A DNA stretch of 21,683 bases from an uncultured Clostridia bacterium (lineage in GTDB: Bacteria; Bacillota_A; Clostridia; Christensenellales; Aristaeellaceae), in assembly GCA_945871545.1 (NCBI GenBank), contig CAMBWJ010000004.1, positions 1-21,683 of the forward strand, written 5' to 3'. Every line of letters starts with the position of its first letter. Position 1 is the stretch's first letter. A program made the translations under genes and the position numbers. The notes beneath the pieces are model-generated. The model saw only the letters and a program-made list of their open reading frames with translations, ran no database searches and was not told where the DNA came from. Positions 14,928-21,683 of the stretch are shown here, in pieces.

Positions 14928-15582
14928 GGGCAAGAACCTGCTGCGCCTGCTGGGCGGTCTGGGAGTGACGCTGGAGCTCTCGGCGGCGTCCATCGCGCTC
15001 TCCATCGCCCTGGGGCTGGTGCTGGGCATGGTGATGACGCTCAAGAACCCGCTGATCCGGCTGCTGTGCCGCATCCATCTGGAGATCATCCGCATCGTGC
15101 CCCAGCTGGTGCTGCTGTTTCTGTGCTACTTCGGCCTGGCGAAGGCCTTCGACATCCAGATCTCCGGCGAAACTGCGGCGGTGCTGGTGTTCACCTACTG
15201 GGGTGCGGGCGAGATGGGCGATCTGGTGCGCGGCGCGCTGACCTCCATCCCCCGGCATCAGATCGAGAGCGGTCAGGCGCTGGGACTTACGAAGCTGCAG
15301 ATCTACCGCCACATCCTGATCCCCCAGACCCTGCGGCGGCTGATTCCCCAGTCCATCAACTTGGCCACCCGGATGATCAAGACCACGTCGCTGGTGATGC
15401 TCATCGGCGTGATCGAGGTACTGAAGGTGGGCCAGCAGATCATCGACGCCTCGCGCTACGATTCGCCCGGCGCGGCGATCTGGATCTACGCGGTGATCTT
15501 CTTTCTGTACTTCTTCATCTGCTGGCCCATCTCCCTCCTGGCGCGGAAGCTGGAGGCGAGGTGGCAGAATCAGGAGGGATAG
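14896..15582 (+). CDS. Polar amino acid ABC transporter permease (second)
   Basis: A 228-residue paralogue of the previous permease. ATG 14896 (MQDLGIRVLFKGKNLLRLLG) follows AAAGGAGG inside the end of the upstream gene; a TTG six codons earlier has no such site. TM1 is near residues 21-45. The conserved segment HLEIIRIVPQLVLLFLCYFG corresponds to the LxRNTP-type block, here with IVPQ in place of NTPL. The coupling loop is ESGQALGLTKLQIYRHILIP. Its stop lies 3 bases before the ATPase start. With the first permease it should form the membrane channel of one importer. Confidence 0.92.
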   Translation: MQDLGIRVLFKGKNLLRLLGGLGVTLELSAASIALSIALGLVLGMVMTLKNPLIRLLCRIHLEIIRIVPQLVLLFLCYFGLAKAFDIQISGETAAVLVFTYWGAGEMGDLVRGALTSIPRHQIESGQALGLTKLQIYRHILIPQTLRRLIPQSINLATRMIKTTSLVMLIGVIEVLKVGQQIIDASRYDSPGAAIWIYAVIFFLYFFICWPISLLARKLEARWQNQEG

Positions 15583-15585
15583 GCT

Positions 15586-16332
<747 letters not shown>

Positions 16333-16360
16333 GAAAATTGTTAACTCTTGCCAACACCCC

Positions 16361-16389
16361 TTGACGAAATCGGGGAAATGGCATATAAT
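16361..16389 (+). promoter_or_regulatory. Promoter of the leader peptide / amino-acid-binding-protein unit
   Basis: TTGACG (16361-16366), 17 bases, perfect TATAAT (16384-16389). The start would be near 16396. It gives the binding-protein gene its own transcription with a 5' leader of about 340 bases. Confidence 0.87.
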
Positions 16390-16395
16390 CACATC

Positions 16396-16417
16396 AATCC
16401 GATAGGAAATACGGATT
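16396..16417 (+). repeat. Inverted repeat at the predicted transcript 5' end
   Basis: AATCCG and CGGATT form a perfect 6-bp inverted repeat around 10 bases, starting at or next to the predicted +1. It could be an operator or a 5' stabilising stem; nothing decides between them. Confidence 0.45.
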
Positions 16418-16436
16418 AAATAAGGAGGGAAGAACA

Positions 16437-16517
16437 ATGAAGCAGGCGATGATGTGCATGTGTTGTCCACTTCGGCGTTCATCTCTCCGAAGTCTTTTCG
16501 TCGTGCACATGGCATGA
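16437..16517 (+). CDS. Cys/Met-rich leader peptide of an attenuator
   Basis: A 26-codon ORF begins MKQAMMCMCCPLRR and stops at TGA 16515-16517. It has a strong ribosome site (AAGGAGGGAAG, 16422-16432) five bases before the ATG and a consensus promoter about 50 bases upstream. Codons 5-10 are ATG ATG TGC ATG TGT TGT: three Cys and three Met codons in a row, highly improbable by chance and the signature of a leader that measures charged tRNA. Its codons overlap the strands of the hairpins described in the following entries. The peptide itself probably has no function after synthesis. Cysteine is the likelier signal, because the two adjacent TGT codons are the last of the run and lie at the right distance from the hairpin. 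The ORF shows no similarity to a known protein that I recognise. Confidence 0.82.
   Translation: MKQAMMCMCCPLRRSSLRSLFVVHMA
16452..16510 (+). promoter_or_regulatory. Protector structure of the attenuator (outer and inner stems)
   Basis: ATGTGCATG (16452-16460) pairs with CGTGCACAT (16502-16510) over 9 positions with one G-U. Inside it ACTTCGG (16469-16475) pairs perfectly with CCGAAGT (16487-16493). Together they lock the antiterminator strand 16475-16485 in a loop. The 5' strand of the outer stem contains the first Cys codon. A ribosome paused on the TGT codons would cover and open both stems. Confidence 0.65.
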
Positions 16518-16546
16518 TGGAAAACCCTCCGCGGTGGGATGAGCGC
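16475..16546 (+). promoter_or_regulatory. Antiterminator pairing
   Basis: GCGTTCATCTC (16475-16485) can pair with GGGATGAGCGC (16536-16546) over 11 contiguous positions (9 Watson-Crick, 2 G-U). This uses the 5' arm of the terminator and so is mutually exclusive with it. It would form when a ribosome stalls on the Cys codons upstream, and be blocked when the ribosome reaches the leader stop codon. Confidence 0.68.
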
Positions 16547-16565
16547 AGGCTCGTCCCACTTTTTT
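16534..16565 (+). terminator. Attenuator terminator
   Basis: GTGGGATGAGC (16534-16544), loop GCAG, GCTCGTCCCAC (16549-16559), then six T (16560-16565). The stem is 11 bp with one G-U. It starts 17 bases after the leader stop codon and about 170 bases before the binding-protein gene, so it acts inside the transcript leader. Confidence 0.88.
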
Positions 16566-16737
16566 GTGCACGAAACGGCAGAGCAAATCCGGAAAGGGTG
16601 TGGTCGCGGCATGAAATACCGCAATCCGATGCGGGCGACCGACGAATGTCGGCGCTGCGAATGAAGAAATGGATTCTGACATAGATTGACAACCGGCCCG
16701 AAAGCTTCGGGCATCGTATGAAAGTGAGGAAACAAAA

Positions 16738-17568
16738 ATGAAGCGTTTTGCAAAGATCATCGCACTGGCTCTGGCATTGGCACTGGCACTGACGACCGTC
16801 GCGCTGGCGGACTCCACCGCGCGCACGCTGGATGAAATCAAGGAGAGCGGCTCCATCGTGATCGGCGTGTTCTCCGACAAGAAGCCCTTCGGCTACGTGG
16901 ACGAAAACGGCGAATACCAGGGCTACGACGTCTATCTGGCACGTCGTCTGGCGGAGGATCTGGGCGTGGAGCTGGAGCTGGTCTCCGTGGACGCCCCGAA
17001 CCGCGTGGAGTACCTGCAGTCCGCGAAGGTGGACGTCATCCTGGCGAACTTCACCGTGACAGCCGAGCGCGCCGAGGTCGTTGATTTCGCGCTGCCCTAC
17101 ATGAAGGTGGCCCTGGGCGTGGTCTCCCCCGACGATGCGCTGATCACCGACGTGGCGCAGCTGCGCGGCAAGACCCTGATCGTCAGCAAGGGCACCACCG
17201 CCGAGACCTACTTCACCGAGAATGAGCCCGAGGTGCAGCTGCTGAAGTTCGACACCTACACCGAGGCCTACAACGCCCTGCTGGATGGCCGCAGCGACGC
17301 GCTCTCCACCGACAACACCGAGGTTCTGGCCTGGGCGCTGGAGAATCCGGGCTTCAGCGTTGGTGTGGACACCCTGGGCAGCCTGGACGCCATCGCGCCC
17401 GCCGTGCAGAAGGGCAACGAGAGCCTGCTGAGCTGGATCAACGAGGAGATCGTGGCCCTGGGCGCGGAGAACTTCTTTCACGCCGACTATGACGCGACCC
17501 TGAAGGACGTCTACGGCGAGGCCGCAAATGCCGACAGCCTGGTTGTCGAGGGCGGTGTGATCGAGTAA
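16738..17568 (+). CDS. Amino acid ABC transporter substrate-binding protein (family 3)
   Basis: A 276-residue exported binding protein of the SBP_bac_3 family (GlnH/FliY-like). ATG 16738 follows GTGAGGA. The signal peptide is MKRFAKIIALALALALALTT with likely cleavage after Ala-Leu-Ala near residue 24, and it lacks a lipobox cysteine. The mature protein opens with the family pattern SGSIVIGVFSDKKPFGYVDENG, then GYDVYLARRLAEDLGVELE and VDVILANFTVTAERAEVVDFALPYM, which carry typical ligand-contact positions. LRGKTLIVSKGTTAETYF and the late DGRSDALSTDN block complete the fold. It is probably the partner of the permeases and ATPase just upstream. Expression appears to be set by the Cys/Met leader attenuator, so cystine, cysteine or another sulfur amino acid is the favoured ligand; this is inference. 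A 12-bp hairpin follows the gene. Confidence 0.93.
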   Translation: MKRFAKIIALALALALALTTVALADSTARTLDEIKESGSIVIGVFSDKKPFGYVDENGEYQGYDVYLARRLAEDLGVELELVSVDAPNRVEYLQSAKVDVILANFTVTAERAEVVDFALPYMKVALGVVSPDDALITDVAQLRGKTLIVSKGTTAETYFTENEPEVQLLKFDTYTEAYNALLDGRSDALSTDNTEVLAWALENPGFSVGVDTLGSLDAIAPAVQKGNESLLSWINEEIVALGAENFFHADYDATLKDVYGEAANADSLVVEGGVIE

Positions 17569-17587
17569 GCAACCCACGGCATGACAA

Positions 17588-17615
17588 AGCGCCGCTTCCC
17601 AACGGAAGCGGCGCT
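17588..17615. terminator. Bidirectional hairpin between convergent genes
   Basis: AGCGCCGCTTCC, loop CAAC, GGAAGCGGCGCT: a perfect 12-bp stem, 20 bases after the binding-protein stop and 16 bases beyond the livF stop. The T-tracts are short and interrupted on both sides (CCTTGT forward, TTTGTC reverse), so the strong stem probably does most of the work. Confidence 0.75.
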
Positions 17616-17630
17616 CCTTGTATGCACTTT

Positions 17631-18341
17631 TCAGGCTTCGCCCAGATAGGCCTTGCGGACGCGATCGTCCTCGGCCAGCTCGTGCGCATCGCCGGACATG
17701 GAGATCGTGCCGGTTTCCAGCACGTAGGCGCGATGGGCGATGGACAGCGCCATGCGGGCGTTCTGTTCCACCAGCAGAATCGTGGTTCCGGCCTTGTTCA
17801 GCTCCTTGACGATGTCAAAGATCTGCTCCACCAGAATCGGCGCGAGACCCATGGAGGGCTCGTCCAGCATCAGCAGCTTGGGCTTGCTCATCAGTGCGCG
17901 ACCCATCGCCAGCATCTGCTGCTCGCCGCCGGATAGCGTGCCCGCAACCTGCTTGTACCTCTCCTTCAAGCGGGGGAAGCGCTCATAGACGTTTGCGAGT
18001 CCGGGCTCGATCTCGCTTGCCGCACGGGTATAGCCGCCCATCTCCAGGTTTTCCTGCACGGTCATCTGCAAAAACACGCGGCGTCCCTCCGGGCACAGCG
18101 CGAGGCCGTGGGAGACGATCTTGTTCGCGGGCACGCCCACAATGCTCTTGCCCTCGAACTCGATGGTTCCGGTCTTGGGCTTCAGCAGACCCGACACGGT
18201 GTTCAGCGTGGTGGACTTGCCCGCGCCGTTTGCGCCGATCAGGGTGACGATCTCGCCCTCATTGACCTCGAAGGATACGCCCTTGATGGCGTGAATGCTG
18301 CCATAATAGACGTGGATGTTATCAACTCTCAGCAGGCTCAT
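17631..18341 (-). CDS. livF: Branched-chain-type amino acid ABC transporter ATPase LivF
   Basis: A 236-residue ATPase, the smaller of the two nucleotide-binding subunits of a HAAT-type importer. Walker A is GANGAGKST (36-44). LCPEGRRVFLQMTVQENLEMG is the LivF hallmark, followed by LSGGEQQMLAMGRAL and LLMLDEPSMGLAP. VEQNARMALSIAHRAYVLETG ends the conserved part. The ATG overlaps the livG stop by four bases (ATGA). It is the last gene of the livKHMGF series, and a strong hairpin separates it from the convergent amino-acid-binding-protein gene. Ligand class (Leu/Ile/Val or another amino acid, urea or short amide) follows the binding protein and cannot be fixed from the ATPase. Confidence 0.95.
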   Translation of the reverse strand: MSLLRVDNIHVYYGSIHAIKGVSFEVNEGEIVTLIGANGAGKSTTLNTVSGLLKPKTGTIEFEGKSIVGVPANKIVSHGLALCPEGRRVFLQMTVQENLEMGGYTRAASEIEPGLANVYERFPRLKERYKQVAGTLSGGEQQMLAMGRALMSKPKLLMLDEPSMGLAPILVEQIFDIVKELNKAGTTILLVEQNARMALSIAHRAYVLETGTISMSGDAHELAEDDRVRKAYLGEA

Positions 18342-19186
18342 GCGTCCGCCTCCTTCTGCTTGCCCAGATAGGCCTCGACGACCACCGGATTCTTCTGGAT
18401 CTCCTCCGGCGTGCCCTTGGCGATCAGGCGGCCGTAGTTCAGCACGGCAATGCCCTCGCAGATGCCCATGACCAGCTTCATGTCGTGCTCGATCAGCATC
18501 ACGGCGATCTGGAAGGTGTCGCGAATCTTGCGGATGTTGGCCATCAGCTCCGCCGTCTCGGAGGGGTTCATGCCCGCGGCGGGCTCGTCCAGCAGCAAGA
18601 GCTTCGGCCCGGTGGCCAGCGCGCGCACGATCTCCAGGCGGCGCTGCGCGCCGTAGGGCAGCGAGCCCGCGGTGTGGTTCGCCAGATCCTGCATGTCGAA
18701 GATGGACAGCAGCTCCAGCGCGCGCTCATGCATCCGCTTTTCGTTCTTCCAGTAGCTGGGCAGGCGCAGAATGCCGCTCACGGTGGAATACTTCATGGAG
18801 TTGTGCAGGCCGATCTTCACGTTGTCCTCCACCGACAGGGTGGAAAACAGGCGGATGTTCTGGAAGGTGCGGGCGATGCCGGCGCGGTTGACCTGCACGG
18901 TGTTCATGCCGGAGGTCTCCTTGCCGTTGAAGAGGATCGTGCCGCTGGTGGGGTGATAGACCTTGGTCAGCAGGTTGAAGATCGTGGTCTTGCCCGCACC
19001 GTTGGGGCCGATCAGGCCGGCGATCTCCGTCTTGCCGATGGTCAGGTTGAAGTCGTCCACGGCCTTCAGGCCGCCGAACTCGATGCCCAGATGGCGGCAC
19101 TCCAGCACGGGCGTGGCGTTCAGGTCGCGCTCCGGGATGATGCCCTGACTGGGAATCGGAACCATTCTCGTCTTCTGCTCAGACAT
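18338..19186 (-). CDS. livG: Branched-chain-type amino acid ABC transporter ATPase LivG
   Basis: A 282-residue ATPase with Walker A GPNGAGKTT (60-68), the LivG-typical ARTFQNIRLFSTLSVEDNV, a degenerate signature LPYGAQRRLEIVRAL and Walker B LLLLDEPAAGMNPSET, a family trait. An N-terminal stretch of about 25 residues before the first strand is longer than in many homologues. The start is ATG 19186, nine bases after GGAGG; the TTG two codons earlier lies only three bases from it. The start is two bases past the livM stop, and the gene overlaps livF at its end. Confidence 0.95.
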   Translation of the reverse strand: MSEQKTRMVPIPSQGIIPERDLNATPVLECRHLGIEFGGLKAVDDFNLTIGKTEIAGLIGPNGAGKTTIFNLLTKVYHPTSGTILFNGKETSGMNTVQVNRAGIARTFQNIRLFSTLSVEDNVKIGLHNSMKYSTVSGILRLPSYWKNEKRMHERALELLSIFDMQDLANHTAGSLPYGAQRRLEIVRALATGPKLLLLDEPAAGMNPSETAELMANIRKIRDTFQIAVMLIEHDMKLVMGICEGIAVLNYGRLIAKGTPEEIQKNPVVVEAYLGKQKEADA

Positions 19187-19188
19187 CG

Positions 19189-20274
19189 TCAAACGCCTCC
19201 TTCGCTCTCGTTGTCCGCGCCCTTGCCGCGGCGCAGCTTCTCCATAAGGCTCTCCCGCAGCTGCTTGAAGCGCGGGTTGTTGGTGGTCAGCATCACCAGG
19301 ATCAGCACGATGGCGTAGATCAGCATGCGGTAGTCATTGAACGCACGCAGCAGCTCGGGGAGCACCGTCAAGAGCGTCGCAGCGATGATGGAGCCGCGGA
19401 TGTTGCCGATGCCGCCCAGCACCACGAACACCAATACCAGAATGGAGGTGTCGAACTTGAACTTGCTGGCCGTGACCGTGGAGTAGTTCAGCGAGTACAG
19501 CGCGCCCGCCATGCCCGCCAGCGCAGCCGAGATCACGAAGGCCATCATCTTGTACTTGGTCACGCCGATGCCCACGGACTCCGCCGCAATGCGGTTGTCG
19601 CGGATGGCCATGATGGCGCGTCCGGAGCGGCTGTTGATCAGGTTCAGCACCACGATCAGGCTGAAGATGATCAGCACAAAGCCCATGGTGAAGGTGGCAA
19701 GCTTGGTGGAGACCGTCGCGCCCTGGGGGCCGTTGATGAGCACCTGGAAGGGAATGCCCTCCGCAGTGCGGGCCGCATCCTGTACGACGGGGGTGTTGAA
19801 GGACATGCGCAGGGCGCTGCCGTCCAGCGCGACGTACAGACAGTTGATGACGTTGCGGATGATCTCGCCGAAGGCCAGGGTCACGATGGCCAGATAGTCG
19901 CCGCGCAGGCGCAGCACCGGCACGCCGATGATCACGCCGGCCACCGCCGCCATGAGGCCGCCCACGATCATGGCCAGGATCAGCCGCAGCGTGGGGCTGG
20001 GCACGCCGCCCTCCAGGCAGGCCGCCGCCACCACGCCGGTGAAAGCGCCCACGCTCATGAAGCCCGCGTGGCCCAGGCACAGCTCGCCGGAGATGCCCAC
20101 GACCAGGTTCAGGGAGACCGCCATGACGATGTAGACGCAGATCGGAACCAGCTGGCCCTTCATGGATCGGGTCAGCACGCCCGCGTTCTGCAGGATCGTC
20201 ATCACAATGAATGCAACAATGACCAGCGCGTAGGTGATGGCATTGTTGATGAAGGTTTTGCTCATCTTTTTCAT
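19189..20274 (-). CDS. livM: Branched-chain-type amino acid ABC transporter permease LivM
   Basis: A 361-residue membrane subunit. Helices start near residue 11, and the family block SLNLVVGISGELCLGHAGFM lies at about 53-72. VLRLRGDYLAIVTLAFGEIIRN and AESVGIGVTKYKMMAFVISA (the ATPase-contact loop) identify LivM. The soluble charged C terminus (RRGKGADNESEGGV) is cytoplasmic. ATG 20274 has AAGGTG seven bases upstream, a weaker site than its neighbours have. It starts 9 bases after livH and is followed almost at once by livG. An insert between helices with QDAARTAEGIPFQVLINGPQ faces outward and may differ among homologues. Confidence 0.94.
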   Translation of the reverse strand: MKKMSKTFINNAITYALVIVAFIVMTILQNAGVLTRSMKGQLVPICVYIVMAVSLNLVVGISGELCLGHAGFMSVGAFTGVVAAACLEGGVPSPTLRLILAMIVGGLMAAVAGVIIGVPVLRLRGDYLAIVTLAFGEIIRNVINCLYVALDGSALRMSFNTPVVQDAARTAEGIPFQVLINGPQGATVSTKLATFTMGFVLIIFSLIVVLNLINSRSGRAIMAIRDNRIAAESVGIGVTKYKMMAFVISAALAGMAGALYSLNYSTVTASKFKFDTSILVLVFVVLGGIGNIRGSIIAATLLTVLPELLRAFNDYRMLIYAIVLILVMLTTNNPRFKQLRESLMEKLRRGKGADNESEGGV

Positions 20275-20283
20275 ACGATCACC

Positions 20284-21165
20284 TTACACTTTCTCATTGA
20301 CCTTCTTGCCCAGCAAGCCGGTGGGCTTGACCAGCAGCATGATAATCAGGATCAGAAACACGATGGCGTCGCCCAGCTCGGTGGAGATGTAGGCCTTGCC
20401 GAAGATCTCGATCAGGCCCAGCAGGATGCCGCCCAGCATGGCGCCGGGGATGGAGCCGATGCCGCCGAACACCGCGGCGGTGAAGGCCTTGATGCCCGGC
20501 ATGGAGCCGGTGGTGGGCTGGAGCACCGGATAGGCGGAGCAGAGCAGCACGCCGGCGATGGCCGCCAGCGCGGAGCCGATGGCGAAGGTGATGGAGATGG
20601 TGAAGTTCACGTCCACGCCCATCAGCTGCGCCGCTCCCTTGTCCTCGGAGACCGCGCGCATGGCCTTGCCCATCTTCGTGCGGGAGGTGAACAGCGTCAG
20701 CGCGACCATGATGATGATGCAGCACAGCACGGTGATGATGGCCTCGTCGGAGATCAGCAGCGCGCCGTCAAAGAGGCGGATGGAGCCGATGTTCACCAGC
20801 GAATTGAAGCTCTTCGGGTTGGAGCCCCAGATCAGCTGCGCGGAGTTCTGCAAAAGATAGCTCACGCCGATGGCGGTGATCAGCACCGCAAGCTTCGGCG
20901 CTTCGCGCAGCGGCTTGTACGCCATGCGCTCGATCAGCATGCCCAGCACGGTGCAGACGAACATGGCCGCAACGATGGACACGATTGCCGGCATCCCCAG
21001 ATACTGGGTCACACAGAAGGAAATATACGCGCCGACCATGATGACATCGCCGTGGGCAAAGTTCAGCATCTTAGCGATGCCGTAAACCATGGTATAGCCC
21101 AAGGCGATGATGGCGTACACGCTTCCCAAACTGATTCCGTTGATCAGATAGGACAAAAAGACCAT
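20284..21165 (-). CDS. livH: Branched-chain-type amino acid ABC transporter permease LivH
   Basis: A 293-residue membrane subunit. The N terminus MVFLSYLINGISLGSVYAII and YGIAKMLNFAHGDVIMVGAY are diagnostic for LivH. The coupling loop reads MRAVSEDKGAAQLMGVDVN, and the late GIKAFTAAVFGGIGSIPGAM block is fully conserved in character. It pairs with LivM to make the channel. The ATG at 21165 follows GGGGTGGATG. The gene lies 134 bases after livK, with a hairpin terminator in the gap, so it is expressed partly by read-through or from a weak internal promoter (a TATAAT at 21204-21209 without a clear -35). Confidence 0.95.
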   Translation of the reverse strand: MVFLSYLINGISLGSVYAIIALGYTMVYGIAKMLNFAHGDVIMVGAYISFCVTQYLGMPAIVSIVAAMFVCTVLGMLIERMAYKPLREAPKLAVLITAIGVSYLLQNSAQLIWGSNPKSFNSLVNIGSIRLFDGALLISDEAIITVLCCIIIMVALTLFTSRTKMGKAMRAVSEDKGAAQLMGVDVNFTISITFAIGSALAAIAGVLLCSAYPVLQPTTGSMPGIKAFTAAVFGGIGSIPGAMLGGILLGLIEIFGKAYISTELGDAIVFLILIIMLLVKPTGLLGKKVNEKV

Positions 21166-21221
21166 GTAACATCCACCCCGTTCAAAAGTTTCTTATCTAC
21201 TGATTATACCTGTATACTGTT

Positions 21222-21262
21222 AAAAGAGAAAGGGAGAACGCCCCTCTCGGCGACATTCTCCC
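21222..21262 (-). terminator. Hairpin with T-rich tail between livK and livH (partial terminator)
   Basis: Minus strand: GGGAGAA, TGT bulge, CGCC, loop, GGCG, TTCTCCC, then TTTCTCTTTT. The stem arms lie at 21232-21262 and the T-rich tail at 21222-21231. It starts about 40 bases after livK and likely lets only part of the transcripts reach livHMGF, raising the binding protein over the membrane parts. Confidence 0.75.
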
Positions 21263-21299
21263 CTCAGAAATTCTACTTTCTGCGCATCTTTCGGCAGAA

Positions 21300-21683
21300 T
21301 TACATGCCGACGTACACGCCGTTCTGGATCACGACCGCCTTGGGGGTCTTGGTGACCTCGCCGTTGGCTTCCCAATCCATCTCGCCGGTCAGGCCGGAGA
21401 CGGTGATCTCGGGCATGACGCTGACCAGGATCTCGCAGGCGTCCTCGGTGGAGGTGTCGCCGGTGATGCCGCCCTGCAGGGAGGCCTCATACAGCGCGTA
21501 GACCGCGTCGTAGCCGTCCGCAGAGAACTGGGTGGGAACGTCGGTGTAGGCAGCCTGATAGGCGGCGACGAAGGTCTGGGTGCGCTCGTCCTCGGCGTCA
21601 GCCGCGAAGGGGGTCAGCAGCATCAGGCCCTCGGCCAGGGAGGTGTCGAAGCCTTCCATGGTCAGGATGCCGTCCATGCCGTC
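21300..21683 (-). CDS. livK: Branched-chain-type amino acid ABC transporter binding protein LivK, 5' end outside window
   Basis: Only the C-terminal 127 or so residues are visible. FVAAYQAAYTDVPTQFSADGYDAVYALYEA is the typical second-lobe pattern of Leu/Ile/Val-binding proteins (periplasmic-binding-protein 6 family). The protein ends with TKTPKAVVIQNGVYVGM, and EMDWEANGEVTKTP matches the family's usual D-x-N-G-D-x-x-K-P motif. Position directly before livH on the same strand supports the call. The signal peptide and the promoter are off the right edge, so whether it is a lipoprotein cannot be judged. The exact ligand is unknown. Confidence 0.9.
   Translation of the reverse strand, partial: DGMDGILTMEGFDTSLAEGLMLLTPFAADAEDERTQTFVAAYQAAYTDVPTQFSADGYDAVYALYEASLQGGITGDTSTEDACEILVSVMPEITVSGLTGEMDWEANGEVTKTPKAVVIQNGVYVGM

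Noticed and set aside
16696..16712. Hairpin GCCCGAA-AGC-TTCGGGC before the amino-acid-binding-protein gene as a terminator
   Set aside because: No T-tract follows and it lies within 30 bases of the start codon; at most it affects translation or mRNA stability.
16396..16737. SAM, T-box or other riboswitch in the leader
   Set aside because: I do not find the conserved SAM-I core, a T-box sequence or a specifier-loop arrangement. The leader ORF with alternative stems explains the region better.
21204..21209. TATAAT as a proper internal promoter for livH
   Set aside because: No acceptable -35 lies 16-18 bases upstream (CTTTCT at 17), so I mention it only as weak.
20068..21501. Plus-strand open frame (477 codons) opposite livM, livH and livK
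   Set aside because: It is antisense to three well-supported liv genes, rich in Gln, His, Asp and Ala, and has no family features.

Overview
This 21.7 kb window is GC-rich bacterial chromosome (about 60% GC by eye). It is densely coding, with strong GGAGG-type ribosome sites and sigma-A-like promoters (TTGACx, 17 bp, TATAAT). YesM/YesN-type two-component genes, a PspC mini-protein, flavodoxin and TIGR04076-like proteins and LarE point to an anaerobic member of the Bacillota, most likely class Clostridia and plausibly gut-associated. The taxon is inferred from gene content and is not proven. I see no rRNA, tRNA, CRISPR array, insertion sequence or phage gene.

Layout. (1) 1-4593, minus strand: a simple-sugar (CUT2) ABC importer transcribed as ATPase, permease, permease, binding protein. 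It has a near-consensus promoter at 4715-4743 and a second one just before the binding-protein gene, which runs off the left edge. (2) 4594-5045: non-coding upstream region. (3) 5094-7700, minus: PspC mini-protein, ABC-2 exporter (ATPase and permease) and a flavodoxin-like protein, closed by a good intrinsic terminator. (4) 7814-10780, minus: 7-TM sensor kinase, AraC-type response regulator, CDP-alcohol phosphatidyltransferase and a TIGR04076-like protein. (5) 10925-12058, minus: DUF362 protein with two [4Fe-4S] motifs. (6) 12278-17568, plus: mnmA, larE, two polar-amino-acid permeases and their ATPase, then a leader peptide with an attenuator, then the amino-acid binding protein. (7) 17631-21683, minus: branched-chain-type amino-acid importer livK-H-M-G-F, with livK cut by the right edge.

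The most interesting element is the 5' leader at 16361-16737. A consensus promoter is followed by a 26-codon leader ORF whose codons 5-10 read Met-Met-Cys-Met-Cys-Cys. After it come a protector hairpin, an 11-bp antiterminator pairing and an 11-bp intrinsic terminator with a T6 tract. This is the full anatomy of a ribosome-mediated attenuator sensing charged tRNA-Cys (or Met). It lies in front of an amino-acid binding protein and behind two sulfur-handling enzymes (MnmA, LarE). I read the block as a sulfur/cysteine acquisition and use locus. The substrate is an inference.

Other notable points: two binding proteins whose signal peptides lack a lipobox; a shared 13-bp promoter block before the kinase operon and the PspC/ABC operon; and a LarE with the three cysteines typical of Fe-S forms but no larA, larB or larC nearby.
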